Below are positions 15,379 to 24,222 of a stretch of DNA of 64,000 nucleotides, one piece after another. Position 1 is the first letter of the stretch; every line of letters begins with the position of its first letter. Both the position numbers and the translations under genes were made by a program. Below the pieces are notes generated by a model. The model saw only the letters and a program-made list of their open reading frames with translations, ran no database searches and had not been told where the DNA came from. Origin of the DNA: an uncultured Porphyromonas sp. (lineage in GTDB: Bacteria > Bacteroidota > Bacteroidia > Bacteroidales > Porphyromonadaceae); the NCBI RefSeq assembly GCF_938046015.1, contig NZ_CALIXW010000020.1, forward strand, positions 1 to 64,000. Reading direction: 5' to 3'.

Positions 15379-18300
15379 CTAGCGACCGCATAGGCTGCGG
15401 AAGCTACAGTGCTCGCAGGACTTAGCGTCCTCAGTCTGGACAAAGGGGACGGCAGGGTCGAAGAGTTCGCTAAGTTGCTGCCGCAGGAAGGCCTCGAAGT
15501 CCGCCTGCACCGCGCCATAGGATAGCGGGGCGCGGGAGCGTGTACCCTTGCCCTTGCCTTTGGCGGGCTTGTCCACCTCCTCCCTGTCTTCTGCAGCTGC
15601 GCTGGGAGCCGTGAGGAGGCGCTCCAGCCCCTTGATGCGGCCGTCGTACTGGGCGCCCCTCTTGACGAGGCCACTGTCCCCGCGCAGGAGGTAGATGACG
15701 GGGTAGAGCCGTGCAGCATCGTAGCTGTCGGGCTTATCATAGAGGACGAGGAGGCAGTAGAAGAGCGTCTGCAGGATGGCCTTATTGTCTGCTAGCTTGA
15801 GGCTCGCTATCCCTTCGCCCTTGAGGCTGATCCTATCCTGGCCCGTCTTGTAGTCCACGACGCGGTAGTGGCGCGGCTCGTCGGGGCTGTCCTCCCCCGC
15901 GGCACAGCTGTCGATGCGGTCGATGCGTCCCTTGAGCCCCACACAGCGCCCTGCCGCTCCCTGCACTAGGGGGTAGCTGATGGAGAGCTCTGCCTCGCCC
16001 GCCTCGATCTGTAGCTGGGGCGTGCTGCTGTCGACCTCGAGGCTACGCTGTACGTAGCGCTTGATCATGTGGACATAGAGCTGGTCGAGGGGGCTGAGCT
16101 GCTGCGTGTCCTTCAGCTCATAGAGCTCGGCGTAGCTCTCCTCCACGCGGCGGTCGACCTCCCGCCGTGCGCTGGCGAAGACCTCAGCGTCTAGGAGGTG
16201 CCCGCGGCGCTCCTTGTAGATGTGCTCCATGACCTCGTGGTAGACGGTGCCGAAGTCATTGGCCCGCATCATCAGCTCGGGCTCGTCCTCCTCCGAGAGG
16301 TCGAGCACGCTCTTATAATAGAAGGAGAGAGGGCAGACTAGGTAGTCCTTGAGGCGCGAGGGGGATAGGTGGCGGCGCGGGGGCGTGCCCTCGTCGCCGA
16401 GGTACTTCTCGAGCTGCGCCAGCACCTGAGGCGTCTTGGGCTGGACGATGAGCTGCGGGGGCTGACGACGACTCCGTAGCTGCAGCTGCAGCGTCTCTAT
16501 GGGGCAGTCGTAGACATAGCGGAGGAGCTTGATGTAGCGGCTCTCTTCGCTCTGGCTGCCCATAGGGTCGCTGGGTGAGGCGACGAAGACCAGTCGGCGC
16601 GCCCGCGCTATGGTCTGGAAGAAGGTATAGTCGCTCCCGGGATCATCTGCGCTGCCTGTCGGTAGGCCGAAGGCTCGGCGAAGGCTCACCGGGATCAGGC
16701 TGTGAGTGTACTGATCCCTCGGCAGCACGTCGTCCTGAGCCGAGAGGTAGATCATGTGCTCCAGCTGGATGCCGCGCGTCTCCATAAGTCCCATCACCTG
16801 GATGCCCTGCAGTGGGTTGCCTTCGAAGGGGATCGTCACCAGCCGCACCAGTTCGTCCAGCAGCCCGATCGTCGTCTGTACGCTCAGCGGGACGCGCTCG
16901 GCCTTGCTCTTGATGAGGTCACTCAGGCGCGTCAGGAGCCGCTGGTAGTGGTAGACGAACTCTAGGTCGAAGGCTTCGCTGGCCTCCTCCGAGGCCTCGG
17001 CCTCCAGCCCTTCCCCCCCTTCAGCTTCCTCCTCCTGACGTGCTAGCTCACGGCTCAGCAGCTCCTCCTGCAGGAGCTGTAGGATGCGCGCTAGGCGCTC
17101 CAGCAGCTCCAGTGGGCTGTCGATGGGGTCGAAGAGCAGGTGCAGCAGCTGGATCTGGCGCTCGGTGTCGGCGGCCTCCTCGCTAGGCAGCTGGGCGGCG
17201 AGCTCCCCGCTGAGGGCGAAGAGCCGCTGCGTCGTGATGTGGAAGCGCCCACGGCGTAGCCTGCCGATGAGGGCTGCCATGAGGGGCGCAGACTGCGAGA
17301 CGAGGCGCAGCCCGATGAGGCTGAGGACGCGGTCAGCAGGGTAGGAACCTCGCGTCTGCTGCAGCTGGGCATAGTCGTGCAGCTGCATCCAGCGCTGCAG
17401 GAGCAGTGCGATCGGGGTGCGCTCCAGCGGGAAGCCGAGGGTGATGTTGATCTGTTGGAAGCTCTCGGGCAGAGCGTTCGCCACCGCCAGCAGCTGCCCT
17501 TCGTCCGGGAGGATGATGGCGGTGTCGAGGGCGCCGTCCTCGGGCGTGAGCCCTAGGTGCTCGGTGAGGAGACTGGGTAGGGCCTTGGTCTCGGCGATGC
17601 GTCCCGAGGTGATGAGGCGGGTGATCTGCTCGGGTAGGAGCGGTACGTCGGGGTCGTTCCACCGGCCTTTGACCTCGGCGCCGAGGCGCTCACTGAGGCG
17701 GGCGAGATAGCGGTGTGCGGGGTGCTCCTTATCTGCGACGATCTGTACGCGGCGGTCCCAGCAGAAGGCTGCCTGCCCGCGATCGGCCAAGTGGCGCAGG
17801 ATGCGACGCTCGGCACGCGGCACGGTGAAGAGCCCGACGAAGACGCATTGCTTCTCCCCATCCAATAGCTCCAGACGCTCCCCCAGCTCGTGATTGACCA
17901 GGCGATAGCGGTAGCCGTCCGTCGTGTAGCCCGCCGCCTCGAGCCGCTCGGCGAAGCGGTTGTAGAGGGGCGCCAGGCAGCGCCAGAAGGCTAGGAAGCG
18001 CTCCGCGGCATCCTCGTCCGAGGAGGCCTTCCCCTTCGGATGGCTGCCGAAGATCTGCCAGAAGGCCTCGCACAGCGCCTGGAGCTCCTCTAGCGTCTCT
18101 TCCTCCTCGGCCGCTTCCCAGTAGTCAAAGAAGTTCCCCTCCAAAGCCTTCAGCTCACTGATATTGCGGTACAGACTCGTCGGATCCACCAGGTAGCGGT
18201 CGATGAGGTCGAAGTCCTGTAGGATGATGTTGCCCCAGTAGACGAAGTCATCGAAGGACTCGACCTCCTCGGCAGGGCGTACCTCGCGGTAGGCCTCGTA

Positions 18301-18543
18301 GAGCTCGAAAAGCTGCGCCGCCCTATCCAGCACGCGCCGCTCGGGTACGAGGCGCCCGACGAACTCGCTCATCGTGCAGAGCTCGGGGGCGAAGATCGGC
18401 CGCTCGCTAGCTAGCTGTCCGAGGTAGTGACGGAAGAAGCTCTGGGCACGCTTGGATGGGAAGACGAAGAGGTAACGGTCGAGGTCCTCGGCGAGGAAGT
18501 GCGCGGCGACCTGCTCTAGGAAGGGGGCTTGGGGGGAGGTCAT
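15379..18543 (-). CDS. AddB-like PD-(D/E)XK nuclease
   Basis: A 1054-residue protein of the AddB/RecB-nuclease type, probably one subunit of a helicase-nuclease that processes double-strand ends. The N-terminal helicase-like half starts YLFVFPSKRAQSFFRHYL without a Walker A motif. The C-terminal nuclease domain shows VVDYKTG, the core of the PD-(D/E)XK site. A first cysteine (YLVCPLSFYYK, about residue 735) and a C-terminal trio CEHCSFRSLC match the four-cysteine iron-sulfur staple of AddB nucleases. The expected AddA-type UvrD helicase partner is not in the window. It follows the TPR gene by 52 bp and is likely cotranscribed with it. Confidence 0.85.
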   Translation of the reverse strand: MTSPQAPFLEQVAAHFLAEDLDRYLFVFPSKRAQSFFRHYLGQLASERPIFAPELCTMSEFVGRLVPERRVLDRAAQLFELYEAYREVRPAEEVESFDDFVYWGNIILQDFDLIDRYLVDPTSLYRNISELKALEGNFFDYWEAAEEEETLEELQALCEAFWQIFGSHPKGKASSDEDAAERFLAFWRCLAPLYNRFAERLEAAGYTTDGYRYRLVNHELGERLELLDGEKQCVFVGLFTVPRAERRILRHLADRGQAAFCWDRRVQIVADKEHPAHRYLARLSERLGAEVKGRWNDPDVPLLPEQITRLITSGRIAETKALPSLLTEHLGLTPEDGALDTAIILPDEGQLLAVANALPESFQQINITLGFPLERTPIALLLQRWMQLHDYAQLQQTRGSYPADRVLSLIGLRLVSQSAPLMAALIGRLRRGRFHITTQRLFALSGELAAQLPSEEAADTERQIQLLHLLFDPIDSPLELLERLARILQLLQEELLSRELARQEEEAEGGEGLEAEASEEASEAFDLEFVYHYQRLLTRLSDLIKSKAERVPLSVQTTIGLLDELVRLVTIPFEGNPLQGIQVMGLMETRGIQLEHMIYLSAQDDVLPRDQYTHSLIPVSLRRAFGLPTGSADDPGSDYTFFQTIARARRLVFVASPSDPMGSQSEESRYIKLLRYVYDCPIETLQLQLRSRRQPPQLIVQPKTPQVLAQLEKYLGDEGTPPRRHLSPSRLKDYLVCPLSFYYKSVLDLSEEDEPELMMRANDFGTVYHEVMEHIYKERRGHLLDAEVFASARREVDRRVEESYAELYELKDTQQLSPLDQLYVHMIKRYVQRSLEVDSSTPQLQIEAGEAELSISYPLVQGAAGRCVGLKGRIDRIDSCAAGEDSPDEPRHYRVVDYKTGQDRISLKGEGIASLKLADNKAILQTLFYCLLVLYDKPDSYDAARLYPVIYLLRGDSGLVKRGAQYDGRIKGLERLLTAPSAAAEDREEVDKPAKGKGKGTRSRAPLSYGAVQADFEAFLRQQLSELFDPAVPFVQTEDAKSCEHCSFRSLCGR

Positions 18544-18595
18544 GGAGGCGGGAGGGCTTGGGCGGGGCTAAGGGCGGAGGGCAGTCGGAGGATAC

Positions 18596-19447
18596 TTAGA
18601 GGCCGCTGCGCTCGAGCTCCTCGGCGCGGCGGAGCGACTCGGCAGCCAGGCGCATATTACCCTCGATCTGAGCCAGCTCGGCGCGTAGTCGATAGAGCGT
18701 GCTGGAGGGCTTGGCCCCCGAGTGCTCTAGGGCGAGGTTGATGTCGCGCTGGGCGAAGCCGCGCATCCCGCGCGCCAGATACATACGGGCTCGACCCTCG
18801 TAGACCTCGGCATTGCGCGGTAGCTTGTCCACGAGGTAGGCATAGAGGCGCTCGGCCTCGCTGTAGTTGCCGCGCATGGTCTCCAAGAGGGCGTAGCCGA
18901 TGCGGGCCTTGAGGCTGGAGGCGTTCTGCTCGATGATGCCCTTGAGGTCGAGCTCGGCGGCGGCGTAGTCCTGCTGCAGGAGGTAGAGCATGGCGCGCTG
19001 GTAGCGGTAGAGCTCGTTCTTGGGCTCCTGCGCGATGAGGAGGGCGAAGTCGGTGAGGGCGGCCTTGGGGCGCTTCATGCGGACGAAGAGCTTGGCGCGG
19101 TTGAAGCGCGTGGTGGCCTCCTGGGGGTCCTGCTCGAGGGCGGCCGTATAGGAGAGGAGGGCGGCAGCGGTGTCGCCCTGGAGCTGCTGCAGGCCTCCGA
19201 GGTTGTTGAGCAGCATGGGGCTCATCGCTGTGCGGGGGTAGAGGCGCAGGGCCTCGCGTAGCTGTCGGCTGGCGAGCGCATAGTCCCCGCGGCCACCCGC
19301 GACGAAGCTGGAGTCGATGAGGGCGAGGTACTGGGCTTGGCGCTGCTGCTCGGCGAGGCTGTCGCGCTCGTGGCTCTGGCCGAGGAGCCCGAGGGGGGCG
19401 AGGATGAGGAGGACGAGGCTGTAGAGCCAGCGGCGGTATCGGGTCAT
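18596..19447 (-). CDS. Exported tetratricopeptide-repeat protein
   Basis: A 283-residue protein with signal peptide (RRWLYSLVLLILAPLGLLGQS) followed by about six TPR units between residues 45 and 275 (for example NNLGGLQQLQGDTAAALLSY, EATTRFNRAKLFVRMKRPKA). TPRs form protein-protein docking superhelices. No other domain is seen, so its periplasmic partner is unknown. It is transcribed ahead of the AddB-like gene, although a functional link is not obvious. Confidence 0.8.
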   Translation of the reverse strand: MTRYRRWLYSLVLLILAPLGLLGQSHERDSLAEQQRQAQYLALIDSSFVAGGRGDYALASRQLREALRLYPRTAMSPMLLNNLGGLQQLQGDTAAALLSYTAALEQDPQEATTRFNRAKLFVRMKRPKAALTDFALLIAQEPKNELYRYQRAMLYLLQQDYAAAELDLKGIIEQNASSLKARIGYALLETMRGNYSEAERLYAYLVDKLPRNAEVYEGRARMYLARGMRGFAQRDINLALEHSGAKPSSTLYRLRAELAQIEGNMRLAAESLRRAEELERSGL

Positions 19448-19566
19448 AGGGAGAGACGGCTATACATTATATATATGGGGATGCTCAAGGAACGAACGCA
19501 CAGAGGGGCTCGGGGCGTGTACTGCCCCTAGCCCTCGCGGTACTCCTCCTTCGGCGAGGCCTCGGA

Positions 19567-19574
19567 CAAAGATA
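19567..19574 (-). promoter_or_regulatory. -7 box TATCTTTG for TPR-nuclease operon
   Basis: Exact TAnnTTTG match, about 116 nt upstream of the TPR gene start. Confidence 0.6.
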
Positions 19575-19678
19575 GGGATAATCCCCAGGAGCCTAGGGTA
19601 CTTGTAGGTCGCCCCCCGCGCCCGCTCCACTGCGCTCCGAGCTCCTGCCGCGCCTCGAGCCCGAGCGTCCGAAGCCAA

Positions 19679-19736
19679 GACAGAGCCCCGTGCTCTATCC
19701 TCACCCTCGTGGGGATGGAGCGCGGGGCCCTGTCCT
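19679..19736 (-). terminator. MFS gene terminator
   Basis: Long stem GACAGAGCCCCGTGCTC / GAGCGCGGGGCCCTGTC with further inner pairs ATCCTCA/TGGGGAT. It lies 64 bp downstream of the MFS stop. Confidence 0.7.
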
Positions 19737-19799
19737 TTAGCGCTTAGCACGGAAGGCCGATGCGGCGCGGCCTCGGCTGGGAGCGCTGCTGCCTGCGGG

Positions 19800-20960
19800 C
19801 TACTTCTTCAGCCTCGTCGTCAGGAAGAGGAGGTAGAGCACGCCGAGGAGCTTGACCAGGACGGCACCCGTCTGCCCCATCCAGTCGCTGGCATAGCCCA
19901 TGAGGAGGGGGAAGACCGTCCCCCCGAAGACCCCCATGATCATCAGCCCACTGACCTCATTCTTGTGCTCGGGCTCCCTGCCGAGGGCCTCCGCGAAGAT
20001 GATGGGGAAGACATTGCTATTGCCTAGGCCTACCAGCGCTATGGCGATGTAGAGTAGCATCGCTTGGTGCGAGAGGGTGAGGATCCCCATCGCCACGAGC
20101 ATCATCAGGGCGCTGAGCCCGAGGAGGCTACGGCTCGAGAAGCGGCGCAGCAGGATGGAGCCCGTCAGGCAGCCCGCTGTGCGGAAGATGAAGTAGAGCA
20201 TCGTAGCGAAGGCTGCCTCGTTGAGGCTCAGCCCGAGGCGCTCCATGAGGATCTTGGGCGCTACGGTATTCGTCCCCACGTCTATCCCCACGTGACACAT
20301 GATCCCGAGGAAGCAGAGGAGGATCGTCGGGCGGCCCAGCAGGCCGAGGCACTTGGCAAAGCTCACCGACTCGCTCGCGGTCTCGTGCTCGAGGCGGGTC
20401 GCGTTCAGCGCTAGCACGCTGAGGATACCGATAGTGGCATAGATGGGGAAGAGGATGCGCCAGCCGAGTCCCAGCTCGGGGATGGCCTGCGTCGCGCCCC
20501 AGGAGGCGATGAGCGGAGCGAGGAAGGAGGCTATGGCCTTGACGAACTGCCCGAAGGTCAGGCTGCTGGCCAGCTTGTCAGGGCTGATGAGGTCACTCAG
20601 CAGCGGATTGAGCGAGGTCTGCATGATGGCATTGCCTATCCCGAGGAGGGAGAAGGAGAGGAGCATCACCCAGTAGCTCTCCCCGAGGAGGGGGACGAAG
20701 AGCGAGAGCACCGTCAGGATGAGGCTCACGAGGACGGTGCTCTTGCGCCCGATCCTATTCATCAGCATGCTCGTAGGGACGGAGCAGAGGAGGAACCAGA
20801 AGAAGACGAGCGAGGGGAAGAGGTTGGCCTCGCTGTCGCTGAGGCCTAGGTCCTTCTGGACGTAGTTGGAGGCAATGCCCACTAGGTCCACGAAGCCCAT
20901 GGCGAAGAAGCTCAGCATCACCGCCGATAGGGTGAAGAGGCTGGTCGTGCGCTGTGTCAT
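19800..20960 (-). CDS. MFS transporter, FucP/GluP-like sugar permease
   Basis: A 386-residue membrane protein with about 12 hydrophobic helices. The N-terminal half (FFAMGFVDLVGIASNYVQKDLGLSDSEANLFPSLVFFW) and the loop motif MNRIGRKSTV resemble the fucose/glucose-galactose proton symporter family (FHS) of Bacteroidota. The second half carries RRFSSRSLLGLSALMM and GLGNSNVFPIIFAEALG, also typical. It would import a sugar by proton symport; the sugar is not known. It has its own promoter and terminator and no catabolic gene next to it. Confidence 0.85.
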   Translation of the reverse strand: MTQRTTSLFTLSAVMLSFFAMGFVDLVGIASNYVQKDLGLSDSEANLFPSLVFFWFLLCSVPTSMLMNRIGRKSTVLVSLILTVLSLFVPLLGESYWVMLLSFSLLGIGNAIMQTSLNPLLSDLISPDKLASSLTFGQFVKAIASFLAPLIASWGATQAIPELGLGWRILFPIYATIGILSVLALNATRLEHETASESVSFAKCLGLLGRPTILLCFLGIMCHVGIDVGTNTVAPKILMERLGLSLNEAAFATMLYFIFRTAGCLTGSILLRRFSSRSLLGLSALMMLVAMGILTLSHQAMLLYIAIALVGLGNSNVFPIIFAEALGREPEHKNEVSGLMIMGVFGGTVFPLLMGYASDWMGQTGAVLVKLLGVLYLLFLTTRLKK

Positions 20961-21008
20961 AGGGGTTGTGATCTGATTGATGTCTTGCTAGCGTAGTCCT
21001 TCGTAGAG

Positions 21009-21016
21009 CAAAGATA
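21009..21016 (-). promoter_or_regulatory. -7 box TATCTTTG for the MFS gene
   Basis: Exact TAnnTTTG match with ~45-nt leader. Confidence 0.65.
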
Positions 21017-21100
21017 GCCAAAGGACGGCGGACTAAGTACCCGTCGGAGCAAGGCTGTCCCCCCTTGCTGCGCCCTGAGGCGCTTGGGCTCCTCGCGCGC

Positions 21101-21188
21101 TGAGGGCTATCCCTCACGAGGCTGACTGCTATCCCTCGCGCTCGTGATGGACGTCCCTCAGCGCGCCCACTGATATCCCTCAGCGCTC
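21101..21188 (-). repeat. 22-bp tandem array, GGATATC class
   Basis: Four 22-bp units starting at 21101, 21123, 21145 and 21167, in the orientation opposite to the 644 array (TATCCCTCAGC side). Followed by CTCCCCCTTAGGC, similar to the bases that follow the A+T-rich arrays. Confidence 0.85.
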
Positions 21189-21372
21189 CTCCCCCTTAGG
21201 CCGCCCCCGACTCGGCCTTGTCTTGCCCTCGGCCCCGCCTGAGTGCGCCCGCCCTCACGTGCGGCCTTGCCGCCTTGTCTCTCAGGCGGGCTAGTCTGCC
21301 GCTGCTCCTATCGGAGAGGACTTGAGGGCGACAGCCTAAGGCGCTCAGTACGAGCTGAGAGCGGGCGGGGAT

Positions 21373-21388
21373 GCAGCACGCGTGCTGC
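21373..21388. promoter_or_regulatory. 16-bp palindrome upstream of DUF4919-like gene
   Basis: GCAGCACGCGTGCTGC is a perfect palindrome, 31 bp before the -7 box, which is a suitable place for an operator. No known binding protein can be named. Confidence 0.45.
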
Positions 21389-21419
21389 GGCACTGTAGGG
21401 GTGCTCGGTGCGATATTCG

Positions 21420-21427
21420 TATCTTTG
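21420..21427 (+). promoter_or_regulatory. -7 box TATCTTTG for DUF4919-like-recJ-recQ
   Basis: Exact TAnnTTTG match, about 118 nt before the first start codon of the three-gene operon. Confidence 0.65.
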
Positions 21428-21548
21428 TATAGCGAAGTAGGGGTCTGAGGCCCCTTGAGCCTTCGCTCTCACGAGGGATACGAGTAGCGGGTACTGTGCC
21501 GTTATCTAGCTGGTATCCCCTCGCATCATTATATAGACTACATCGCAT

Positions 21549-22448
21549 ATGCACCTCATACGCCGCTTCCTCACCGCACTCCTAGCGCTCCTCACGTTCA
21601 CGCTGTCCCTGCCCGATGCCTCGGCCGCTCGGCGCAGCAAGCCTAAGACCAGCGCGAGTGCCAAGAAGAGCAGCCGCAGCCAGACGCCTAAGAAGTCCAA
21701 GAGCAAAAGCTCAAGTAAGAGCTCCAGCAAGTCTAAGAGCAAATCCAAGGGTAGAGGCAAGCACTCCTCCCGCAGCCGCAGCTACGTACGCAGCTATGCC
21801 CCCAGCGAGGAGCAGCTCGAGCAGATGCGCCAGGACAGCCTCCGTCTGCGTACGGGTGGCGACCGCCCCATGCAGCAGGTCAGTGACCTCGGCGTGCAGG
21901 CCTCCGAGCTGCTGACGACGCGCTTCCGCCGTGCCGATACGACGCTCACCACGAGTGAGCTCCACGAGCTCTACTTTGCCGTCTCTGACCGCAAGGACAC
22001 GGGCTCCTTCCTCGAGCACATAGAGCGCGAGGCGGACTCGCTGATCGATCGCAGCCGCTTTGCTGAGGCGCTCAAGGTCGTCCAGCAGGGTCTGTGGCGT
22101 ACGCCGACTTACCTCCCGCTGATCAAGCGTGCCTGCGACCTCTCGCTGCACCTCAAGGATGCGAAGTTCAACACCTACATGTACCAGCTGGTCGAGCTGA
22201 TGAGTATGATCAGCCACACGGGTACGGGTGAGAGCTGGGACAAGGCCATCCAGGTGCGCTCGGCCTCGGATGCCCTGCTGGTGGAGCAGCACTGGCATGA
22301 GACGGCACGCGAGGCCATCCTCTCCTCCCGCGAGCAGCAGCACGCGGGTAAGACCTATCAGGTGCTGCGGATCAAGGACTCCGTCGGCGCTAAGGAGCGT
22401 GAGCGCTACTACCTCCTCCGTCCTACGAACAACTCCAGCGACAAGTGA
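21549..22448 (+). CDS. DUF4919-like exported protein with Lys/Ser-rich linker
   Basis: A 299-residue protein: signal peptide (MHLIRRFLTALLALLTFTLS...ASA), then about 60 residues almost entirely Lys, Ser, Arg and Thr (KSKSKSSSKSSSKSKSKSKG), then a folded domain from about residue 95. The segment LLTTRFRRADTTLTTSELHELYFA resembles the DUF4919 family of Bacteroidota. The basic linker could bind nucleic acid, peptidoglycan or LPS; none is shown. Its stop codon overlaps the GTG start of recJ by the usual GTGA, so the two are translationally coupled, although an exported protein with recJ is odd. Confidence 0.7.
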   Translation: MHLIRRFLTALLALLTFTLSLPDASAARRSKPKTSASAKKSSRSQTPKKSKSKSSSKSSSKSKSKSKGRGKHSSRSRSYVRSYAPSEEQLEQMRQDSLRLRTGGDRPMQQVSDLGVQASELLTTRFRRADTTLTTSELHELYFAVSDRKDTGSFLEHIEREADSLIDRSRFAEALKVVQQGLWRTPTYLPLIKRACDLSLHLKDAKFNTYMYQLVELMSMISHTGTGESWDKAIQVRSASDALLVEQHWHETAREAILSSREQQHAGKTYQVLRIKDSVGAKERERYYLLRPTNNSSDK

Positions 22449-24214
22449 GGCCTCCCGAGCATCGCTGGCAGCTGTGCGCCCTCAGTGAGCAGGACGAGGA
22501 GCTAGGCCGTAGCCTCGCCCATAGCCTCGGGCTCTATCCCGCGATGGGGCGCCTCCTGGTCGAGCGCGGCGTGCGCTCGGTCGAGGAGGCCGAGCGCTTC
22601 TTCCATCCGCGGCTCGAGGAGCTGCACGATCCCTTCCTCATGCAGGACATGCAGGCCGCCGTGGCGCGCCTCAGCCTCGCCCTCGAGCGTGGGGATAGGA
22701 TCCTCATCTACGGCGATTACGACGTCGACGGCACTACCGCCGTGGCGCTGCTCTACCGCTACCTACGCGCCTACTGTGCCCCTGGGCAGCTGCGCTACCA
22801 TATCCCCGACCGCTATGACGAGGGCTACGGCGTCACCTCGGCGCGCGTGGCTGAGGCTGCCGAGGCAGGCGTCCAGCTGATCATCGCCGTAGATACGGGC
22901 ACCAAGGCCGTCGAGGAGGTAGCCTACGCCCGCACGCTCGGCATCGACTTCATCATCTGCGATCACCACAAGCCCGACGAGACGCTGCCGCAGGCTGTGG
23001 CACTGCTCAATCCCAAGCGAGCCGACAATACCTACCCCTTCACCGAGCTCTCGGGCTGCGGACTGGCCTTCAAGCTCCTGCAGGGACTGGCTCAGCAGCT
23101 CGGGCATCCGCTGAGTCAGCTTTTCGCCCACCTAGAGCTCCTCGTGCTGAGTATCGCCCAGGACCGCGTGTCTATCCTTGGGGAGAACCGTATCCTCTGC
23201 TACCATGGCCTACGCCAGCTAAATACCTCCCCCTCGGTCGGCATCTCCTACCTCATGCGTCGCGGCAAGGTGCGCCTGGGGCATGTGGATATGGCCAGCA
23301 TCTACTACGAGCTAGGCCCGCGCATCAATGCCGCAGGGCGTATGGCGCACGGGGCTGAGTCCGTCAAGCTCCTCATCGCCGAGGACGCCCGCACGGCCGA
23401 GGCACAGAGCCAGATCCTCGACGACTACAACCGACAGCGTCAGGACCTCGATCAGGAGGTCACGCGTCAGGCACTGGCGCTGGTCGAGAGCCAGCCCGCC
23501 CTCCTGGAGCGCAAGATCCTCGTCCTCTACCACCCCGAGTGGAACAAGGGCGTCATGGGCATTGTGGCGGCACGCCTAGCGGACCGACTGCACCGCCCCG
23601 TCATCATCCTAGCGCGCTCGGGCGAGTGGCTCGCGGGCTCGGCGCGTAGCTCGGGAGGCTTCGACCTCTATGCCGCGATACAGGCCTGTGAGGACTGTCT
23701 GGAGAACTTCGGCGGGCATACCTTCGCCGCGGGGATGACCGTTCACCCCGATCGCCTCGAGCTCTTCGCCGAGCGCATCGAGGCCTATGCCCATACCGCT
23801 GGCGAGCAGGCGCGCTTCCTCCCCACCCTGCAGATCGACGCCAAGCTCCAGCCGCAGGAGATCACCAAGACGCTGCTGAGGCAGCTGGATATGCTCTATC
23901 CCTTCGGTACGAACAATGAGCGCCCGCTCTTCATGACGCATCGCCTGAGGGATGCTGGCGGCTCGCGCGCCGTCGGCCGCAGCCTGCAGCACCTCAACCT
24001 CCGCCTGACGGACTACTACCAGCGCATACGTCCGCTGCACGGCTTCGCCCTCGGTGGCGCCCGCTACGCAGGGGCCTTGGCGCGCCACGAGGCCTTCGCG
24101 CTGTGCTACGAGCTCGAGGAGAACAACTTCTACGCCCAGAGCTTCCTGCAGCTGCGCGTCAAGGATATCTGCCTCGAGGGCGAGCTGGAGCAGCGCCTCC
24201 TCCCTAGCCGCTAG
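22445..24214 (+). CDS. recJ: Single-stranded-DNA-specific exonuclease RecJ
   Basis: A 589-residue 5'-3' ssDNA exonuclease of the DHH phosphoesterase family, active in recombination and mismatch or base-excision repair. Metal-binding motifs are visible: GDYDVDGTTA (motif I, about 88-97), AVDTGT (II), ICDHHKPDE (III, DHH) and GCGLAFKLLQ (IV). The DHHA1 domain includes GGHTFAAGM. Length is normal. The start is GTG at 22445, overlapping the previous stop. RecQ follows after 8 bp, so both enzymes of the RecF-pathway end-resection pair are on one transcript. Confidence 0.97.
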   Translation: MRPPEHRWQLCALSEQDEELGRSLAHSLGLYPAMGRLLVERGVRSVEEAERFFHPRLEELHDPFLMQDMQAAVARLSLALERGDRILIYGDYDVDGTTAVALLYRYLRAYCAPGQLRYHIPDRYDEGYGVTSARVAEAAEAGVQLIIAVDTGTKAVEEVAYARTLGIDFIICDHHKPDETLPQAVALLNPKRADNTYPFTELSGCGLAFKLLQGLAQQLGHPLSQLFAHLELLVLSIAQDRVSILGENRILCYHGLRQLNTSPSVGISYLMRRGKVRLGHVDMASIYYELGPRINAAGRMAHGAESVKLLIAEDARTAEAQSQILDDYNRQRQDLDQEVTRQALALVESQPALLERKILVLYHPEWNKGVMGIVAARLADRLHRPVIILARSGEWLAGSARSSGGFDLYAAIQACEDCLENFGGHTFAAGMTVHPDRLELFAERIEAYAHTAGEQARFLPTLQIDAKLQPQEITKTLLRQLDMLYPFGTNNERPLFMTHRLRDAGGSRAVGRSLQHLNLRLTDYYQRIRPLHGFALGGARYAGALARHEAFALCYELEENNFYAQSFLQLRVKDICLEGELEQRLLPSR

Positions 24215-24222
24215 CGATCGCC

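Larger units (their letters stand above)
19448..19799. other. Intergenic region between MFS and TPR genes
   Basis: Contains the MFS terminator (19679-19736) and the TPR-gene promoter box. An open frame at 19460-19750 (-) is Arg/Ala/Pro-rich, overlaps both signals and is rejected. Confidence 0.6.
20961..21548. other. Divergent intergenic region
   Basis: Between the MFS gene (-) and the DUF4919-like gene (+). Holds both promoters, a 22-bp array (21101-21188) and a 16-bp perfect palindrome (21373-21388). Nothing else supported. Confidence 0.6.

Noticed and set aside
19460..19750. 96-codon open frame between MFS and TPR genes
   Set aside because: Overlaps the MFS terminator and the TPR promoter; Arg/Ala/Pro-rich shadow composition.
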